Positions 1 to 8,565 of a stretch of 64,000 bases of DNA are shown here, in pieces; within the stretch, counting starts at the first letter, position 1; every line of letters begins with the position of its first letter. Under the pieces are notes generated by a model. The model was not told the DNA's origin, searched no databases, and was given only the letters and a program-made list of their open reading frames with translations. The translations under genes and the position numbers were made by a program. The stretch covers positions 1 through 64,000 of the forward strand of contig NZ_JFHC01000009.1 of assembly GCF_000698595.1 (NCBI RefSeq), in the 5' to 3' direction. The stretch comes from Caballeronia glathei. Its GTDB lineage: Bacteria > Pseudomonadota > Gammaproteobacteria > Burkholderiales > Burkholderiaceae.

Positions 1-7
1 TCGGTTC

Positions 8-82
8 GTTGAGCGGATAGGTACGCGACCCACTGTGGCAGCGCGCCGTCAAGCGGAGTGGTAAGGCAGTCATTCATCCGTC
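8..82 (+). repeat. Repeat locus A, partial left arm
   Basis: This segment is the inverted counterpart of bases 214-288. Both arms carry the same landmarks: a stretch reading GATAGGTACGCG, a variant of CCCACTG, then GTGGTAAGGCA and CATTCATCCGTC. The left arm is cut by the window edge, so its outer part is not visible. The 130 bases between the arms hold nothing I recognise. The same two-arm plan recurs at 57051-57885. Confidence 0.8.
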
Positions 83-213
83 TTGGCACTGCGTGCCCGA
101 CGTAAGGTGCGCAAGGAGTCGGGTACGCGCGGCGTCAAGCGCTGCGCCTTCGTACGCAAGAAGAAAAAGCGCAGCGATTGGTTGTAGTGGACCCCACGTC
201 CGAGCGAAGCGAG

Positions 214-625
214 GACGGATGAATGATTGCCTTACCACTTCGTTTAATGGCGCGACGACGCAGTGGGCCCGCGTACCTATCAGGCTGAAATACAGAGGTG
301 GACACTCCAACGGTCGGGCCACTTTGAATGAATCAAACGTGGCCACGTCCTAACACCGCTTACCCCATAGCTGCTTTCTTTGGTTACTTTCTTTGCAGCA
401 GCAAAGAAAGTGACTGCCGCCCCGCACAGGGGCGAAGCTAATAAACCAATAGCAATGCAAGTTTCATAGAAGCCGAAGCGCATCAAACGGTTCAAAAAAC
501 ATCAAACTCCAAGCGGCATGCCTGTGCAAAGAAAGTGACTGCCGCCCCGCACAGGGGCGAAGCTAATAGACCAATATCAAAACAAGTTTCACAAAAGCCG
601 AAGCGCATCAAACGGTTCAAATAAC
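214..625 (-). repeat. Repeat locus A, right arm with a truncated tandem unit
   Basis: The arm contains a perfect hairpin at 386-411 (11-bp stem, 4-base loop) and a second one at 419-433 (GCCCC, loop GCACA, GGGGC). A truncated second unit at 526-622 repeats bases 401-498 with a 125-base offset and ends on the same AAACGGTTCAA motif. The copy ends about 27 bases after the 3' end of ahpF, so the hairpins could help end ahpF transcripts. Short open frames inside the repeat are read here as non-coding. Confidence 0.85.
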
Positions 626-651
626 ACCAAACCCAAGCGCCAGCGGCACGC

Positions 652-2250
652 TTACGCGACGACGATGCTTTCCTCCGCGCCCACGTCCTCTTCGACCGAA
701 CTACGGATCAGATGATCGAACGCGCCAAGCGAGGCCTTGGCACCTTCGCCGACCGCGATCACGATCTGCTTGAACGGCACGGTCGTCACATCGCCGGCGG
801 CAAACACGCCGGGCACCGACGTCGCGCCCTTCGCATCGACGACGATCTCGCCGTGTCGCGACAGCTCCACCGTGCCCTTCAGCCACTCGGTGTTCGGCAC
901 GAGCCCGATCTGCACGAAGACGCCTTCGAGTTCGATGTGCTTTGCTTCCCCGGAGCGCAGATCCTTGTACACGAGCCCATCGACCTTCTTGCCGTCGCCG
1001 TTGATTTCCGTGGTCTGCGCCTGCGTGATCACCGTCACGTTCGCCAGGCTCCTGAGCTTCTTCTGCAGCACCGCGTCGGCGCGCAGCTCGGCACCGAACT
1101 CGATCAGCGTCACCGCACTCACGACCCCCGCCAGATCGATCGCCGCCTCGACGCCCGAGTTGCCACCGCCGATCACCGCGACGCGCTTGCCCTTGAAGAG
1201 CGGCCCGTCGCAGTGCGGGCAATACGCGACACCATGGTTGCGATACTCGCGCTCGCCCGGCACGTTGATCTCGCGCCAGCGCGCGCCCGTCGCGAGCACG
1301 ATGGTCTTCGCCTTCAGCACGGCGCCACTCGCCAGACGCACCTCGTGCACCCCGTTGATGCGCCCGGGAATCAGCGCTTCGGCGCGCTGCACGTCCATGA
1401 CGTCGACGTCGTAGCTCTTCACGTGCTGCTCGAGCGCGGTCGCGAACTTCGGCCCCTCGGTTTCCTGCACCGACACGAAATTTTCAATCGCAAGCGTGTC
1501 GAGCACCTGTCCGCCGAAGCGCTCCGCGACGACGCCCGTCGTGATGCCCTTGCGCGCCGAATAGATCGCGGCGGCCGCGCCCGCAGGTCCACCGCCGACG
1601 ATCAACACGTCGAACACCGGCTTCTTTTCCAGTTCCTTCGCGGCGCGCGCGCCCGCATTGCTGTCGAGTCTGGCGAGGATTTCCTTCACGCCCGTGCGGC
1701 CCTGGCCGAACACTTCGCCGTTCATGTAGACGGTCGGCACGGCCATGATCTGGCGGGCCTCGACTTCGTCCTGGAAGAGTGCCCCGTCGATCGTGACCTG
1801 ACGGATGCGCGGATTGATGATGCTCATCACGTTCAGCGCCTGCACGACTTCCGGGCAGTTCTGGCACGAGAGCGAAATATACGTTTCGAATTCGTAGTCG
1901 CCGTCGAGGTTGCGGATCTGCTCGATCACCGCGTCGTCGAGCTTGACCGGGTGGCCGCCCGTTTGCAGCAGCGCCAGCACGAGCGATGTGAACTCATGGC
2001 CCATCGGAATGCCGGCGAAGCGGATGCCCGCGTCCTTGCCCGGTTCGCCGATGGAAAACGACGGCTTGCGCTCGTCATCGCTATGCTTTTCGATCACCGC
2101 GATGCGGTCCGAAAGCGACGCGATTTCCTCGAGCAGGGTCCGCAATTCGCGCGACTTGTCGCTATCGTCGAGTGAAGCGACGATCTCGATCGGCCGGCTG
2201 ACCTTTTGCAGATAGGCTTTCAACTGAGTCTTGAGATTGGCTTCCAGCAT
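652..2250 (-). CDS. ahpF: Alkyl hydroperoxide reductase subunit F
   Basis: AhpF is the NADH-dependent flavoprotein disulfide reductase that recycles AhpC in the cytoplasm. The 532-residue product has the standard layout. An N-terminal double thioredoxin fold carries the redox pair CQNC (Cys129 and Cys132). An FAD-binding loop GGGPAG follows near residue 214, then the second redox centre CPHC near residue 345, an NAD-binding loop GGGNSG, and a C-terminal FAD motif AGDV. The length matches the enterobacterial enzyme. I chose the ATG at 2250 because the 12 residues upstream fall outside the family and this start gives the conserved opening. The gene follows ahpC on the same strand with an 82-base gap that holds a strong hairpin. 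It probably belongs to an OxyR-type peroxide response. Confidence 0.96.
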   Translation of the reverse strand: MLEANLKTQLKAYLQKVSRPIEIVASLDDSDKSRELRTLLEEIASLSDRIAVIEKHSDDERKPSFSIGEPGKDAGIRFAGIPMGHEFTSLVLALLQTGGHPVKLDDAVIEQIRNLDGDYEFETYISLSCQNCPEVVQALNVMSIINPRIRQVTIDGALFQDEVEARQIMAVPTVYMNGEVFGQGRTGVKEILARLDSNAGARAAKELEKKPVFDVLIVGGGPAGAAAAIYSARKGITTGVVAERFGGQVLDTLAIENFVSVQETEGPKFATALEQHVKSYDVDVMDVQRAEALIPGRINGVHEVRLASGAVLKAKTIVLATGARWREINVPGEREYRNHGVAYCPHCDGPLFKGKRVAVIGGGNSGVEAAIDLAGVVSAVTLIEFGAELRADAVLQKKLRSLANVTVITQAQTTEINGDGKKVDGLVYKDLRSGEAKHIELEGVFVQIGLVPNTEWLKGTVELSRHGEIVVDAKGATSVPGVFAAGDVTTVPFKQIVIAVGEGAKASLGAFDHLIRSSVEEDVGAEESIVVA

Positions 2251-2290
2251 GGCGTATCGATTTTTCCGTGACAAGGCGTGTGACATCCAG

Positions 2291-2311
2291 CCCCGCTTCA
2301 GCGAAGCGGGG
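2291..2311 (-). terminator. Intercistronic hairpin between ahpC and ahpF
   Basis: A perfect 9-bp stem (CCCCGCTTC / GAAGCGGGG) closes a 3-base loop in the gap between ahpC and ahpF. No T tract follows on the minus strand. It may therefore act as a partial terminator or as an mRNA-stabilising end that raises ahpC over ahpF, rather than as a full intrinsic terminator. Confidence 0.55.
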
Positions 2312-2332
2312 CCGGACCATGAGGCGAGGCGC

Positions 2333-2896
2333 TCAGATCTTGCCGATCAGGTCGAGCGACGGGGTCAGCGTTTCAGCGCCCGGCGTCCATTTCGCGGGGC
2401 AGACTTCGCCCGGATGCGCTGCGATGTATTGCGCAGCCTGCACCTTGCGCAGCAGTTCGCCCGCGTCGCGGCCGATGCCGTTGTCATGGATCTCGCACAG
2501 CTTGATCTCGCCTTCCGGGTTGATCACGAACGTGCCGCGCAGCGCCATGCCTTCTTCCTCGATCAGAACATCGAAGTTGCGCGAAAGGGTGAGCGTCGGG
2601 TCGGCGATCATCGGATATTCGATCTTGCCGATCGTCTCCGACGTGTCGTGCCATGCCTTGTGGGTGAAGTGCGTGTCGGTCGACACGCCATAGATCTCGA
2701 CGCCAAGCTTCTTGAATTCCGCATAGCGATCGGCCAGATCGCCCAGTTCCGTCGGGCACACGAACGTGAAGTCGGCCGGGTAGAACACGACGACAGACCA
2801 CTTGCCCTTGAAGTTTTCTTCGGTCACGGGCACGAATTCGCCCTTGTGATATGCGGTTGCCTTGAACGGTTTGACTTGGCTGTTGATGATCGGCAT
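2333..2896 (-). CDS. ahpC: Alkyl hydroperoxide reductase subunit C (2-Cys peroxiredoxin)
   Basis: AhpC reduces hydrogen peroxide, organic peroxides and peroxynitrite in the cytoplasm and is re-reduced by AhpF. The 187-residue product is exactly the usual family length. The peroxidatic Cys47 sits in FVCPTE, and the resolving Cys166 sits in VCPAKW near the C terminus. The ATG at 2896 gives the conserved opening [11 protein letters not shown], while longer in-frame starts add a histidine-rich extension not seen in the family. It is the first gene of the ahpC-ahpF pair, and its promoter must lie in the 296-base region shared with the divergent reductase gene at 3193. Confidence 0.97.
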   Translation of the reverse strand: MPIINSQVKPFKATAYHKGEFVPVTEENFKGKWSVVVFYPADFTFVCPTELGDLADRYAEFKKLGVEIYGVSTDTHFTHKAWHDTSETIGKIEYPMIADPTLTLSRNFDVLIEEEGMALRGTFVINPEGEIKLCEIHDNGIGRDAGELLRKVQAAQYIAAHPGEVCPAKWTPGAETLTPSLDLIGKI

Positions 2897-2942
2897 TACG
2901 TGGGTCCTTGTGTGGGTGTGGAAGAGGTGGGACCGATTATGC

Positions 2943-2985
2943 ACAGAAGCTATCGACTATAGTAAATCGATTGATTTTATGGTGG
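2943..2985 (-). promoter_or_regulatory. Probable ahpC promoter region, possible OxyR target
   Basis: This is the only clearly A/T-rich stretch in the ahpC upstream region. On the minus strand it contains AATCGATT-like symmetry followed by TATAGT, which could serve as a -10 box, and CTAT/ATAG tetramers of the kind OxyR contacts. The canonical four-tetramer spacing is not met, so the OxyR assignment is inferred mainly from ahpC regulation in other proteobacteria. Confidence 0.3.
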
Positions 2986-3192
2986 TCATATGATTTCGCT
3001 ATGACGGCGAGCGGGCGTGATGAAGACCGTTTCCGTAGCAGGGTTGCCGCGCGGCGTGTGTGCGCGCGAATCCGTCCTGCATGGCGGGCCAAGCGCGTGT
3101 TGCCCGCGCCGGTTACCCTGTCACTTGAAGCTCGAGGCGGAGTGCCGCGAAGGGACGCGGGGCGCCGCCGGTTCATCTCACAGGAGAAGGTC

Positions 3193-3888
3193 ATGAAGAT
3201 TGGCATTATCGGGGCCGGCAACATCGGCCAGGTGCTCGCGCAGCGTTTTGTCGAAGAGGGGCATGAGGTGCGTATCGCCAACTCGCGCGGGCCGGGCTCG
3301 CTGGGCGAGGTCGGGCGCAAGACGGGCGCCACGCCCGCCGAAGTGAAGGACGTGGTGCGCGACGCGGAACTGATCGTCGTGACGATCCAGCAGGGCCGCG
3401 TGCGCGAGCTGCCGAAGGACCTGTTCGCGAGCGTGCCGGCGAGCGTCGCCGTGGTCGATACGGGCAATTACTATCCGCGCGAGCGAGACGGGCGCATCGA
3501 GGAGATCGAGAAGGGCACGATCGAAAGCCGCTGGGTCGAGTCGCAGATCGGCCGTCCGGTGGTGAAGGCGTTCAACAACATCTACGCGGACTATCTGCTG
3601 AAGAAGGGCAAGCCGGCGGGTACGCCCGGGCGCATCGCGCTGCCGGTCGCGGGCGACGATCCGAAGGCGAAGGCGGTGGTGATGAAGCTCGTCGACGAGA
3701 TAGGTTTCGACGCGGTGGACGCAGGCTCGATCGACGACTCGTGGCGCCAGCAGCCGGCGACACCCGTGTACACGGGCGACTTCGATGCAGAGGGCGTGCG
3801 CGCCGCGCTCAAGAAGGCGGACCCCGCGCGCAAGCCCGAGTGGCGCGCGACCGACAGGAGCCCGGGCACCTTTGAGAATCCGCAGTAA
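3193..3888 (+). CDS. NAD(P)-binding oxidoreductase, F420-dependent reductase-like fold
   Basis: The 231-residue protein opens with MKIGIIGAGNIGQ, a Rossmann dinucleotide-binding loop of type GxGNxG, followed by an Arg/Ser-Arg segment (IANSRG) that favours NADP. Later segments (VVDTGNYYPR and VKAFNNIYADYL) match the NADP oxidoreductase, coenzyme F420-dependent-like family found in bacteria that do not make F420. The ATG at 3193 is preceded by CAGGAGAAGG, a good ribosome binding site, so the 95-codon upstream extension is excluded. The gene is divergent from ahpC. The substrate is not predictable, and a role in oxidative metabolism is only a guess from position. Confidence 0.82.
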   Translation: MKIGIIGAGNIGQVLAQRFVEEGHEVRIANSRGPGSLGEVGRKTGATPAEVKDVVRDAELIVVTIQQGRVRELPKDLFASVPASVAVVDTGNYYPRERDGRIEEIEKGTIESRWVESQIGRPVVKAFNNIYADYLLKKGKPAGTPGRIALPVAGDDPKAKAVVMKLVDEIGFDAVDAGSIDDSWRQQPATPVYTGDFDAEGVRAALKKADPARKPEWRATDRSPGTFENPQ

Positions 3889-3983
3889 GCGGGGCGTGCG
3901 GCGGCGCGCTGTGGTGCGCCGTGCGGCTGCACGCGGACAGCCGCACGGCGGATCGTCCGGGTCACCGCCGGGAGCGGTAAAAA

Positions 3984-4035
3984 CCCTCGGCGGCGAGGGC
4001 CTGTGAGGCCGAAAGGCTGCAAACTTTCCCGAGGG
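3984..4035 (+). promoter_or_regulatory. Structured leader upstream of ribA with two exclusive hairpins
   Basis: CCCTCGG at 3984-3990 can pair locally, with 3984-3989 joining CGAGGG at 3994-3999. It can instead pair distally with CCGAGGG at 4029-4035. A further hairpin, GGCCT-GTG-AGGCC at 3998-4010, sits between them. The two pairings cannot form together, which is the geometry of an attenuator or switch, but the FMN riboswitch consensus is not visible. It could also end transcripts of the upstream reductase gene. Confidence 0.4.
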
Positions 4036-4150
4036 GCTTTAACATGACGTCCCGGGCAGCCGTAATCGCCGGCGATTGGCGCAACTTGCGCAGGATCGGG
4101 CCGGCGACGGCGGAGCAGCGCTCCGACGCCACAGACTTGCTGAAACAGAC

Positions 4151-4819
4151 ATGAAAACCGCTTCCGACCCGCAGGACGTGCAGGACACCGCCACCCAGTT
4201 CGGCCAATGCCGTCCCAACGAGGATGTCGAGCTTGCCGCAACCGCCACCATCCCCACGCGCTATGGCACGTTCGCCTCGTATGTGTATCGCGTGAAGCGC
4301 ACGGACATCGAGCACATCGTGTTCGTCATGGGCGACGTGCGCAACGGCGAGTCGGTGCTGACGCGGCTGCATTCGGAATGCGTGACCGGCGACGTGTTCG
4401 GCTCGTATCGCTGCGATTGCGGAGAACAGCTCGACCTCGCGCTGCGCTATATCGCCGCGGAGGACCGGGGCATCCTGCTGTATCTGCGCGGCCACGAAGG
4501 CCGGGGGATCGGCCTCGCGAACAAGATCCGCGCGTATGCGCTTCAGGAACAGGGGCTCGACACCGTCGATGCGAACCTGCATCTCGGCCTGCCCGACGAC
4601 GCCCGCGAATACGACTCCGCTGCCGCGATCCTGCGCGCGCTGAACGTGAGGTCGGTGCGGCTGATGAGCAACAATCCGTCGAAGTTCGACACGCTGCTCA
4701 AGCACGACATTCCGGTCTGCGAGCGAGTCGCGCTCGCCATTCCGATGCGCGAGGAGAACGAGCGCTACATCAAGACGAAGCAGGCCCGCTTCGGGCATTA
4801 CTTCGACGAGAACGAATAA
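4151..4819 (+). CDS. ribA: GTP cyclohydrolase II
   Basis: RibA opens the riboflavin pathway by converting GTP to 2,5-diamino-6-ribosylamino-4(3H)-pyrimidinone 5'-phosphate with release of formate and pyrophosphate. The 222-residue product carries the three zinc ligands Cys77, Cys88 and Cys90 in LHSEC and YRCDCG. It also has the substrate loop GHEGRGIGL and the C-terminal NNPSK segment. It stands alone rather than fused to RibB. The ATG at 4151 gives an N terminus about 25 residues longer than the Escherichia coli enzyme; no nearer start with a better ribosome site is visible. A structured leader precedes it, and the gene beyond it is on the opposite strand. Confidence 0.93.
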   Translation: MKTASDPQDVQDTATQFGQCRPNEDVELAATATIPTRYGTFASYVYRVKRTDIEHIVFVMGDVRNGESVLTRLHSECVTGDVFGSYRCDCGEQLDLALRYIAAEDRGILLYLRGHEGRGIGLANKIRAYALQEQGLDTVDANLHLGLPDDAREYDSAAAILRALNVRSVRLMSNNPSKFDTLLKHDIPVCERVALAIPMREENERYIKTKQARFGHYFDENE

Positions 4820-4837
4820 CAAGCCACCCGCAGCGCT

Positions 4838-5581
4838 TCACCGCGCGTCGTGAAAGATCACGCCGAGCGTATGGCGCTGCCCCGAGCGCAACCGGCTCAC
4901 GCCGTGGCGCAGATTGACGCGATACGCGCCGCGCGTGCCCTGCACCGGCCGGTGATGAACCGCGAACACTACCGCGTCGCCTTGCGCGAGCGGCACCACC
5001 TCCGCACGCGACTGCATGCGCGGCCGCTGCTCCGTCATCACGAACTCTCCGCCCGTGAAGTCGCATCCGGGTTCGGAGAGCAGAATGGCGAGCTGCATCG
5101 GGAAGACGTGCTCGCCGTACAGGTCCTGATGCAGGCAGTTGTAGTCGCCTGCGCCGTATTGAAGGATCAGCGGCGTCGGGCGCGACTGTCCCGCGCCATG
5201 ACAGCGGCGGATATAGTCCGCGTGGTGCGGCGGATAGCGCACGTCGATCTTCATGATTTCATTCCAGCGGTTCGCCACCGGCACGAGATGCGGATAGACC
5301 GTTGTCCTCAGTTCGCCGATCAGCGCAGGCAGCGGATAGTCGAAGTACTTGTACTCGCCGCGCCCGAAGCCGTGGCGCTCCATCACGACCCGGCTGCGGA
5401 AGATGTCCTCGCGTGCATAGAGTTCGACGAGCGATCGGCATTGCGCCGGCGCGAGCAGGCGCGGGATCGTCGCGCAGCCGTACTGGCCGAGTTCTTCTTC
5501 CACGCGCGCCCAGTCGATCGCATCGATTCGTTGCGCGATGGGTTCGGCATCCGCGTTCATCACCCTCTCCAGCGCCTTCAT
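4838..5581 (-). CDS. 2-oxoglutarate/Fe(II)-dependent oxygenase family protein
   Basis: The 247-residue protein has the features of the Fe(II)/2-oxoglutarate oxygenase superfamily. A His-x-Asp pair sits in LHQDLYGEHVFP, and a distal histidine and arginine sit in YRVNLRHGVSR near the C terminus. The ending HTLGVIFHDA is typical of a small uncharacterised proteobacterial branch of this family. The start at 5581 has GGAG eight bases upstream. The gene converges on ribA with an 18-base gap and is divergent from the propeller gene at 5792. The substrate is unknown; protein or amino-acid hydroxylation and DNA-base repair are both possible for this fold. Confidence 0.8.
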   Translation of the reverse strand: MKALERVMNADAEPIAQRIDAIDWARVEEELGQYGCATIPRLLAPAQCRSLVELYAREDIFRSRVVMERHGFGRGEYKYFDYPLPALIGELRTTVYPHLVPVANRWNEIMKIDVRYPPHHADYIRRCHGAGQSRPTPLILQYGAGDYNCLHQDLYGEHVFPMQLAILLSEPGCDFTGGEFVMTEQRPRMQSRAEVVPLAQGDAVVFAVHHRPVQGTRGAYRVNLRHGVSRLRSGQRHTLGVIFHDAR

Positions 5582-5682
5582 CGGCTATCTCCGGCATTCG
5601 TTTCAATGCTGTAGTCTGCGCCCGCGAAGTGGTGGGCCGCACTCCGGCTTTTGCTCTTGAATTCGCCGATGACGCCGCATCG

Positions 5683-5720
5683 CCCCGATTTATTTCGCAG
5701 AAAAATAAATCGGGGCTGTT
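5683..5720 (+). terminator. Orphan intrinsic terminator in a divergent promoter region
   Basis: A perfect 13-bp stem (CCCCGATTTATTT pairing with its complement at 5703-5715) closes a 7-base loop and is followed by CTGTTTTATT on the plus strand. The nearest plus-strand gene upstream, ribA, ends 860 bases away behind an opposite-strand gene. The hairpin must therefore end a short untracked transcript or act as an attenuator in the leader of the gene at 5792. Confidence 0.7.
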
Positions 5721-5791
5721 TTATTCGTATGATCTTTCGAATGATTTGGCACTATGCTCGAAGCCACCAGGGTCATTCGAGGAGATCGCCA

Positions 5792-7969
5792 GTGCACATC
5801 CGCTTGCGTGCAGTCGTCTTGATGGGGTGGATGTACGCCGTCTGCGCGCAGGCCGCGCATCTCGACTACACGACCTCGTGGATCGGCAATACGTTCGGTT
5901 ACGGCGACGGCAAATGGGTTCAGCTCAACGTCGAAGCGATCAGCGTGGCGCCCGACGGCACCGTGTTCACCAACGCACCCTGGGACGAAAGCGGCAGCGA
6001 AGTCGCCGCCTACCGCAACGGCGACAAGCTCGCGGTCGCGGGCTTCACGCACGGCTGGGGCGCGCACGGCGGCGACGCGGTCGCGAGCAACTCGACCTAC
6101 CTGTACGCGGGCATGTCGATCGACACGGAGGACGGCGTGCTCGTTGGCAGCGACTATCCGCCGAAGGGCCAGGCGTGGTTCGGCATCACGCGGCGGCAGG
6201 TGTCGAATATCGCGAAGGGTGTGCCGTTCGCGAGCGGCATCGGCAACAGCGCGAACTCCAGCAAGAACAGTTTCGTGCGTCTGAACGCCGTGCGCGACGG
6301 CACCGATGCCAGCGTGCGCGGCCTCGCCGCGACCGAAACCGAGCTGTTCATCGCGAACACCTACGCGGATCGCATTGAAGTGCTCGACGCCAATTCGATG
6401 CGCCGGATGCGTTCCTTCGCGGTGCCGTCGCCGGGGCGCATCGCGATCGACGCAGACGGTTCGCTGTGGGTGATCCAGGGCCTGCGCGGCGACGCCGGGC
6501 GCAGCGTCGCGCATTATTCGCCGCAGGGCGCGCTGCTCGGCGCGGCGCTCGCGCTGCCCGCGCAGGCGGTGCCCGTCGATGTCGCGATTGCGCCTGACGG
6601 CCGGTTGCTCGTCGCGGACAACGGGCCGTCGCAGCAGATCCTCGTCTTCAGCAAGCCGGCGACCGGCACGGCGCAGTTGTCCGGCACGATCGGCACCCGG
6701 GCGGGCATCTTTCACGAGACGGCCGGCGTGCCCGGTGTCATGCGTTTCAACGGCATCACGGGTATCGGCTTCGATCGCGCGGGCAACCTGTACGTCGCGC
6801 AGAACGGCTTCGGGCCGCGCGCGTTCGCGTCGGGGCTGAACGGCGAGGGCACCGTGATCGAGAGCTACAACTACGCGAAGCGCACGCTGAACTGGCGCTT
6901 GCAGGGGCTGACGTTCGTCGACGGCGGCGACTTCGACCCCGCCTCGCCCCGCGACGTGTTCAGCGGTTCCAAGCACTTCAAGATCGACTACTCGCGCCCG
7001 CCGGGGCAGGAATGGTCGTATGCGGGCTCCACGCTCAACCGCTTCGCCTACCCCGACGACCCCGCATTCCATCTGCCCAAGGGCGTGCGAGGCGAACCGA
7101 TGGTGCGGCGCCTGAACGGGCAGCGTTTCCTCTTCACCATCGACATGTATTCGCACTATCTGAGCGTGTTCCGCTTCCAGGCCGGGGCGCAGGGCGAGAC
7201 CGCGATCCCGTCGGGCCTTATCTCGCAGACCCCGATTCCCGGCGACTGGCCCGCCGGCCAGCCCGCGCTCGGCGAGTTCATGTGGCGCGACGCCAACGGC
7301 GACGGCCGTGTCGGCGCAGGCGAGATAGAAAGCAATCCGTCGGCGGGCAACACCGCCGCGAACGGATTCTGGTGGGTGGACAGCGCGGGCGACGTGTGGA
7401 TGGGGACGCTCGTGAGCGGAATCCGGAAGATGCCGCTGCAGGGGTTCGACGCGGCCGGCAACCCGGTCTACCGGTATTCCGCCTCGACCGTGTTCCCGAT
7501 GCCGGCTCCGTTCACCCGCATCGCGCGGATCGTCTACGTCGCGGAAACGGACACGATGTACGTGACGGGCTTCACGAGCGGTTATCCGTACGACGCGTCG
7601 CACTGGAAGGAAGCGGGGCGGGTGCTCGCGCGCTACGACCGCTGGAGTTCGGGGCATCCGTCGCTGCAGTACACCATCGCGCTGCCGTGGACCGTCGATG
7701 CGAGCCCGCAGGTCACGACCGTCGGTGTCGCGGTGGCGGGAAGCCATATTTTCGTCGCGGAACTGTACACGGCGCGCGTCGATATCTACGACAACCGCAC
7801 GGGCCAGTTCATCGGAAGCATGACGCCCGGGCCGGAAGTGGGCGGCACGGGCGGCTGGGTCGACGTCTATCTGGGCATCAGCGCGGCGCGGCGCGACAAC
7901 GGCGAGTATGTCGTGCTGGTGGAAGACGACGCGCGCGCGAAGATCCTCATGTATCGGTGGAAGCCGTAG
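5792..7969 (+). CDS. Exported NHL/SMP-30-like beta-propeller protein with EF-hand loop
   Basis: This 725-residue protein starts best at the GTG at 5792, preceded by CGAGGAGATCGCC. That start gives a clean signal peptide (hydrophobic core AVVLMGWMYAVC, cleavage after AQA), so it is probably periplasmic or secreted. The body contains repeated segments of the type A-PDGRLLVADN and FDRAGNLYVAQNG, as in NHL and gluconolactonase-like propellers that cradle a metal or small ligand. Residues 500-511 form a textbook calcium-binding loop (DANGDGRVGAGE) between two propeller blocks. No catalytic function can be assigned. A longer upstream reading frame would lack a ribosome site. It is transcribed alone, convergent with the hemerythrin gene. 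Confidence 0.78.
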   Translation: MHIRLRAVVLMGWMYAVCAQAAHLDYTTSWIGNTFGYGDGKWVQLNVEAISVAPDGTVFTNAPWDESGSEVAAYRNGDKLAVAGFTHGWGAHGGDAVASNSTYLYAGMSIDTEDGVLVGSDYPPKGQAWFGITRRQVSNIAKGVPFASGIGNSANSSKNSFVRLNAVRDGTDASVRGLAATETELFIANTYADRIEVLDANSMRRMRSFAVPSPGRIAIDADGSLWVIQGLRGDAGRSVAHYSPQGALLGAALALPAQAVPVDVAIAPDGRLLVADNGPSQQILVFSKPATGTAQLSGTIGTRAGIFHETAGVPGVMRFNGITGIGFDRAGNLYVAQNGFGPRAFASGLNGEGTVIESYNYAKRTLNWRLQGLTFVDGGDFDPASPRDVFSGSKHFKIDYSRPPGQEWSYAGSTLNRFAYPDDPAFHLPKGVRGEPMVRRLNGQRFLFTIDMYSHYLSVFRFQAGAQGETAIPSGLISQTPIPGDWPAGQPALGEFMWRDANGDGRVGAGEIESNPSAGNTAANGFWWVDSAGDVWMGTLVSGIRKMPLQGFDAAGNPVYRYSASTVFPMPAPFTRIARIVYVAETDTMYVTGFTSGYPYDASHWKEAGRVLARYDRWSSGHPSLQYTIALPWTVDASPQVTTVGVAVAGSHIFVAELYTARVDIYDNRTGQFIGSMTPGPEVGGTGGWVDVYLGISAARRDNGEYVVLVEDDARAKILMYRWKP

Positions 7970-8021
7970 AGCGCGGCGCACGGCACAGGAAACCGGGCGC
8001 CGCGTGTGCGGAACGCGCGGC

Positions 8022-8516
8022 TCAGTGCGCCGTCGCGGCTTCCGTGATCCTGTTCTGCAGCGCTTCCTTGCGGGCCGCGATCCTGCGGCCGAGCGCATCG
8101 AGGTCGAGCCCCGTCTTGCGCAGTTCGGGAAAGAGTTCCGACTCTTCTTCCTTTACGTGATGATTCACGCTTTCCGCGAGCACCTTGAAGGTCGCATCGA
8201 ACCCTTCGTCGCCGGCCTTCAGCTGCGTGAATTTCTCGATCAGCGTCTTGACGAGGAAGTGCTCGACGAACGCTTCGTCGACGCCTTCCTTCTCGTCGCT
8301 CCCGAGCGCCTGTCTTGCCGCGGGATAGAGCAGTTCTTCCTCGACCATCGCGTGGATCGTCAGCAGTTCGCAGGCGCGCTGCACGAGCGTGGACCTGCGT
8401 TCGAGGTCGTCTTTCGGGGCGCGCGAGAACGCATCGAACAGCTGTTCGACGGCGCGGTGATCGGCCTCGAGGATGTCGAGGGCATTGGCTTGCTGGGATG
8501 CTTGGGTGACGGACAT
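8022..8516 (-). CDS. Hemerythrin HHE domain protein
   Basis: The 164-residue protein is a four-helix hemerythrin-like domain that would bind a non-haem di-iron centre. The visible ligand pattern is a His in ADHRAVEQ near the N terminus, HAMVEEE with a His and Glu spaced by four, a His in VEHFL, and HHVKEEE near residue 130. Such proteins sense or store oxygen, iron or nitric oxide. The ATG at 8516 follows AAGAGGAG and excludes a short upstream extension. It lies 49 bases after the helicase gene on the same strand, so the two may share a transcript. Confidence 0.88.
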   Translation of the reverse strand: MSVTQASQQANALDILEADHRAVEQLFDAFSRAPKDDLERRSTLVQRACELLTIHAMVEEELLYPAARQALGSDEKEGVDEAFVEHFLVKTLIEKFTQLKAGDEGFDATFKVLAESVNHHVKEEESELFPELRKTGLDLDALGRRIAARKEALQNRITEAATAH

Positions 8517-8565
8517 GGCGACTCCTCTTGAGGGGTACCCATGCATAGCAATGCAAGTGCCTGCG

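Noticed and set aside
3889-4150. FMN riboswitch ahead of ribA
   Set aside because: The leader is structured, but the conserved FMN aptamer sequence blocks are not visible. I report only an unassigned structured leader.
5690-8098. 802-codon open frame on the minus strand opposite the propeller gene
   Set aside because: It is very rich in Arg and His, typical of the antisense strand of a G/C-rich gene, and has no ribosome site. The plus-strand gene has a signal peptide and clear repeats.
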